Shown here: piece by piece, positions 51,720 through 64,000 of the stretch | Layout of the letters: each line of letters begins with the position of its first letter | Position numbering within the stretch: the first letter of the stretch is position 1 | Assembly: GCF_040436345.1 (NCBI RefSeq) | Contig: NC_133218.1 | Coordinates: forward strand, 2,108,021 to 2,172,020 | Source of the DNA: Pagrus major | Lineage: Eukaryota; Chordata; Actinopteri; Spariformes; Sparidae | Reading direction: 5' to 3' | DNA length: 64,000 nucleotides | Notes under the pieces: generated by a model | What the model was told of the DNA's origin: nothing | Database searches by the model: none | The model's input: only the letters and a program-made list of their open reading frames with translations | Made by a program: the position numbers and the translations under genes

Positions 51720-52130
51720 GGAGGAAATCAACGATCTTGCGGAGTGGTGCACAGAGAACAATCTACGGCTCAATGTCAGCAAACCAAGAAGCTGATTATT
51801 GATTTTAGAAAAAAGGAGACAAAGACACACACCCCCGTCTGTGTGAAACGTAAAAGGCTCCTTGGAATTACCATCACTGAGAACCTATCTTGGTCATCAC
51901 ATATTACCACCCTGGTTGAAGTAGTAGAGAAAAGGCTCTACTTCCCAAGGAAACTTAGACAGGCAAAATTCCAGAGCAAGGTTCTGGTTACAGAGGAGAA
52001 AGCATCCTTACTGGAAACATCACAAACTGCCTTGGTGCATGCAGTGCCCAGGAGAGTAAGGCTCTACAGCGGGTGATTAAAACTGCTGAAGAAGTCACCA
52101 GTCACCTGAAGAATCACATTAGAAATTTTA
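51720..52130 (+). pseudogene. LINE reverse-transcriptase C-terminal relic
   Basis: Two frames share the signal. INDLAEWCTENNLRLNVSK is followed by a frameshift to KKLIIDFRKK, then LLGITITENLSWSSHI and KRLYFPRKLR. These correspond to the thumb-region blocks (W...NNL.LN..KT.E.I.DFR; FLG..I...L.W; FLR.LR) of non-LTR reverse transcriptases of the L2/Rex type. Frameshift and stops make it non-functional. Confidence 0.75.
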
Positions 52131-52289
52131 TGGAACAACAAATTTGGAAAAAAAATCCTCTACTTGCAAAAAAGTTTGTACACTCCCTTGAGTTGGTTTT
52201 GTGTCTTTTGCGGATCAAAGTCAATGCACAAAATGTTTGATGGACTCTTCAGGAGCTTGCCCAGACGGTGTCGGGAGTGCTAGGGTTGG

Positions 52290-52500
52290 ATCACCCTGTG
52301 ATTTCAGTTTTTTACTTGGATTTTTGATGTGATTTTGAATCCAGATTTGATTTGAATTTGGTTTCCATTGACCATTGTTATGTCATTTTGTTCTCAACAA
52401 ATTATACAATGTACACCAGTAAAGATTTTCAACTTGAATAATTCGTTCAACAATATCTGATGTGTGATGTGTTCCCTTGATTTTTTTTTTGAGCAGTGTA
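52290..52500 (+). repeat. Tc1-like element terminal fragment
   Basis: ATTTGGTTTCCATTGA, ATGTGTGATGTGTTCCCTTG and TTTTTTGAGCAGTGTAT are the usual end of a fish Tc1-family element. No transposase remains. Confidence 0.5.
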
Positions 52501-52744
52501 TAATAGTCACAGCACAACTGTCAAAACAGTCACAGGGGACATTTTTTGCATGGAGAACCTTCTGTAATTCAAGTACATTTTCTTACTGCGTAAGATGAAA
52601 AAACTCTTTTAAATCCGTGTTGGATTAACTGGAAAATGCATCGTCACAAAACCTGAAACAGGCTGCTTTTCTGGTACCATAAGAAGATGACTTTTTACAG
52701 ATAAGTGGTTCTCGCAGGACAGCCATATGGTATAAGTAATGGTA

Positions 52745-52803
52745 ACACTTAAAGTATTAGTACTTTTACTGAAGTAACTCATATGAATACTTCTTCCACC
52801 ACT
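52745..52803 (-). repeat. fragment of the CAGTGGTGGA repeat
   Basis: AGTACTTTTACTGAAGTAAC and GAATACTTCTTCCACCACTG form the opposite terminus of the family seen at 47329. Confidence 0.55.
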
Positions 52804-52809
52804 GTCTGC

Positions 52810-55800
52810 CAGAGCATTGTTCATGACGGAGAAACACTGTTCCACCAGGGCTGTGCTGCTAGATAAATAGGCAAACTGTATTATGGTTGGGCTTTAATGT
52901 GAGTGTTTATGCTGGTGTGTGAATCAGTAGAGACTAGCTAATGTTAGGGATTAGGCAGCTATCTTTAGCAAACAGTAATGTGAGGCCTGTGGCAAACTTT
53001 GCAAGGTGATGTTAGCTTTTCTACCATCAAATCTTTAGCTGGTATTAGTCAATACCTTGAAACAATATTAAAATCGGATCTCTGAATTATGTTAACATTA
53101 ATGTAAGACTTGCTTGTCCTGACATGATGAGCCCATGAAATGGCTGTTGTCCCAGGCAGCTGTCAATCAGAGTGACCAATCAAAGGAGAAAAGATATCAG
53201 CCACTGTCCTGCCTCCACTGTCAAAAATCAACTTCTCAAGCAAGCAGAGACTCTGCAGGCCAGCGAGAGTGGGATCAGAAGAGTGTGCGTAGAGAGGACC
53301 AAGCGCGTGCTCCTCACAGCTGCATGCTCATGGATCAGATATGCTCCCTCGCGAGGATGGAGTCTCGGTTGCAGATACTGTTCTGTCAGCTTGTGGAGCA
53401 GAAATCCTCACTGCGAGGATGGTTGCTCGCAGATACTATTCTTTAATGTGCGCAATTTCTTGCAGTATATAGTCGCCATAGGGTTATTTTTGCATTTCCG
53501 TTGTAAAAAAATGTGGATGGTACCAAAAGAACTGTTCTGTGCTGCCCTGTTTTGTTGTTTTTTTGAGGTACCTAGCACACTGATCCAAAACTAAAAGGTG
53601 GAGCTAAAACACTGCAGACTGGTCAGTCTGAACAACCACACTCGCCTCGGCCTCTGTGCTCTGATGTACTATCAACAATCTGTTTCTTTGCTGCCTGCAG
53701 CAATCACAGCAAAGCTAGTTAGCTTGAAATAAACACGTGCGTGCTGCGTGTAGAGAATGCGGTCAAGTAAAAGAGAGAGAGAGCAGATAGTGTAAGGCTG
53801 CATTTAGACCAAATCCAGCTTTGTGGCGAATATGCAGGTCCTTCAATTCATTTGAATGAGGGTAGTGTGTTCAGGCTGTGGCGGTGTCGACTGCAGCGGG
53901 TGTCAAAAAAAAAGAAAATGCAGCCTGTTGGTGGCCAATCATGTACATAAACTGACCGGACTAACGGAATGACTGAAACCACAATGGAGTGTAACGTAAT
54001 GTGTCATGTGTATAAACTCATTTCGGCATTGTGCACCAATTTAAAACACTGTATTTCATATGTGGATACAGACAATCACTTTAGGGTCAGCATGTTTAAC
54101 CTACTCTGGCAGAGGCGTGACCCGCAGATCGGAGGCAGAGTAGAATAAACTGGGTGCAGCAGGTGATTTAAACCACCCAGAACATAATTGGTACTAATCT
54201 ACAAAGCATCAGTGATATCAACAAAATGAGATGTCTGCACAGAGCCCAAAGATACTAAAAGACAACACATGATAAAGGTTGGCAAAAGGTTGCTTAGCGA
54301 ATTACAACAGAAATGCCATTATACAATCTTGTGTTGCATAGTGACAATAAAATGATTATTGATTCTTGAAAACAGTGGGTCAGTGAGCCCAAGGTGACGT
54401 CCTCAAATGCCTTGTTTTGTCCACAACCAAAAGATTTTCACGTTGCTGTCATAGAGGAGGAAAGAAATCAGAAAATTATTCACATTTAACTTCTCTATTT
54501 TTTTTCCATTTCACTTTTCTTTAAATCACTAAGACCGATTTATTTGATATGAAAATAGTTGGTGATTATTAACTTGTTGACAACTCGTCAAATAATTGTT
54601 GCAGCTCTAGAAGCAAAGAAAGTCCTCTTCTACATCTCCACACTGTCATTAAATGCAGACTCAGGACATTAGATATGTAAAGTTGCTTAGGTGCTGGGTT
54701 TTTTTATCAGTGGAAGAGCAGCAAAAATGTTACTGGGGAGATGAGTCTCAACTTACAAGAGGCCAGAATTAGAAACAACAGACAGAGACACCACCTGTTT
54801 AGGTTAGGACATCCCACAAGCTGTGTAAAATGTAATCTGTTTACTTTATCCAATCACCCTCACTGGCAATAATAGCTGCCATTTCATGACGTTCCCCAGT
54901 GCATCTTTCGGCACCTTAAAGGCATGGTTCACCCAGTCTTTCTTTTCAAAATCATCGTCAAGGAATTTTGAGTTATCCATTTGGCCTATTCTCCTCTTGC
55001 CTGCCCTCAGAATTTCAATAATGGAGTTTCTCCAGAGAAAGGGGAGAAATTATTTCATAAAAGACGTGATGTATGAGATTTGAAAAATGGGTAATTTCAC
55101 CTAATCTCTCTATGTTTTAGAGATTTTTATTATAGAGGAGGAGCAACCTCCTCTGCCTCAATGGACGAGCCTCCTCTGAGGTTCTATATTGGTCCCCCAG
55201 CCCTCACTTCATTATTTCCGCCAGGTCCAAGCCAGGAGGGGATCATGTGTCAAGTTGTGTGTGTATCCAGCTGTTTGTGTGTGTATCTGTCAACAGCTAA
55301 TCCCTCATACTACTTTTTTTTTTTACTACATACATTTTGGCAGGAAAGTTAAGACAATCTTGATTAAATGTTAGTATTTCAACATCGAAAACTTTACCCT
55401 TATACAATATTCATTCAATGGCATTTTTCCCAACATTGAAACCTTGACTCCTGTTTAAAACAAACAAACAAACAAACTAACAAAAAAAAACTTACCATAT
55501 AGCAACCTTTCTGGATGAAATTCAATGTTGAATTAACGACAAAGCTGTCAGTCAGATTGTCCTGTGCACGATGACACTATACTGTGAATAAGGAGTGTTC
55601 TAAGTGTAGTTATTCACAGTTCCTCTTTGCAGTATACCCATGGATGTACAGACACCTTCATACTTTGATAGTGAGACCTGATGATCCTCAGGCAAGTTAT
55701 AAAGGGCATTTTTTCTAGGATTTCTAATCTAATCTTATGTTATCTAAAAGGATAATATAATGGTATCTTTGGGAAGTGTGAGTCAGACTGAAATCTAAAT

Positions 55801-56127
55801 ATGTGCATCATGTCTTTGTGTTCAGATTTTCGTCAAAAGTTGGCGTGCAATTTCTGATGCAAACTGTGGCTCATGTGTGTCTGTCCATGCCCTCATGGGG
55901 AGGCATGTCTCACAGTTTGGAAACCTCTGCTATAGCTGAATGAGAAGATGTTTCAATCAGGTCAAGCAATGGGAAATGAGCAAATATGTTAAGTGTACAG
56001 TAACATGATCATTTTTAAAATTTTGCATTCTTAAATATGTGCAGTTTCCATTTGTGCATGTATTTATGTATGGATGTGATACAGTAATTACACTGATTGG
56101 TTTTAAGAATAGATCAAATCAATAATC

Positions 56128-56130
<3 letters not shown>
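52810..56130. other. intergenic or 5' intron of the ubap1l-like gene
   Basis: No clear exon. About 53790-53935 (GCTGCATTTAGACCAAATCC, GCGGGTGTC) may be another transposon remnant. The 100-140-codon overlapping frames at 53135-53594 show no known domain. Confidence 0.4.

Positions 56131-56132
<2 letters not shown>

Positions 56133-56176
<44 letters not shown>
56133..56176 (+). repeat. (GT)n microsatellite
   Basis: GT dinucleotides directly upstream of the acceptor of the first coding exon of the ubap1l-like gene. The open frame running through it (Cys-Val repeats) is not part of the protein. Confidence 0.95.
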
Positions 56177-56177
<1 letters not shown>

Positions 56178-56194
56178 TAAGTAAACTTAGCAGT

Positions 56195-64000
<7,806 letters not shown>

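Noticed and set aside
53135-53594. Two overlapping frames of 103 and 140 codons
   Set aside because: No family resemblance or splice support, and both are equally open in overlapping frames, as expected by chance or from a repeat.

Overview
This is a stretch of a ray-finned (teleost) fish nuclear genome. The evidence is intron-rich genes with consensus GT-AG splice sites, three six-cysteine astacin proteases of the hatching-enzyme/nephrosin (C6AST) type, a FADD gene, a UBAP1-like gene, and a dense load of repeats typical of fish: Tc1 and mariner relics, a TTAA-flanked Kolobok-type element, hAT-like and MITE fragments, LINE reverse-transcriptase relics and long microsatellites. There are no bacterial-style operons. 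Most short open frames are chance frames or repeat sequence, so genes were rebuilt here exon by exon from splice sites and reading phase.

Layout. (1) 0.2-4.1 kb, minus strand: C6AST astacin gene A, 272 aa, with a TATA box and a noncoding first exon. (2) 4.4-13.3 kb: a transposon complex. It holds a 4.4 kb near-perfect palindrome with twelve 163-bp tandem units in one arm and four inverted units in the other, a third partial copy of the palindrome arm, and a 3.5 kb foldback element enclosing a TTAA-flanked element with a THAP zinc-finger exon. (3) 14.9-18.0 kb, minus: astacin gene B, 274 aa, with a different 5' architecture. (4) 18-27 kb: intergenic DNA with a Tc1 relic split by another repeat, a palindromic MITE inside a TA repeat, repeat pairs and a mariner relic. 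(5) 27.1-33.7 kb, plus: astacin gene C, 268 aa, the closest structural twin of gene A. (6) 35.3-39.1 kb, minus: fadd (death-effector plus death domain, 191 aa), whose 3.3 kb intron holds a possible 129-nt cassette exon and a 550-bp self-complementary triplet repeat. (7) 39.3-40.2 kb: a 0.9 kb palindrome just upstream of fadd. (8) 41.4-43 kb: a small TATA-driven, probably transposon-derived gene with a Myb/SANT-like C-terminus. (9) 43-56 kb: mostly repeats. (10) 56.2 kb to the window end, plus: a ubap1l-like gene, incomplete at its 3' end, with an N-terminal UMA-type motif, a long linker exon and the start of a UBA-type domain.

How the genes relate. The three astacins form a local gene family with intact signal peptides, an aspartate-switch propeptide, the zinc motif and the Met-turn, so all three look like functional secreted proteases. 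fadd (death-receptor signalling) and the ubap1l-like gene (ESCRT-I adaptor family) are unrelated neighbours. The most unusual structural features are the 4-nt coding micro-exons and the stop codons split by an intron in astacins A and C, the phase-preserving open cassette inside the fadd intron, and the three separate large inverted-repeat structures.
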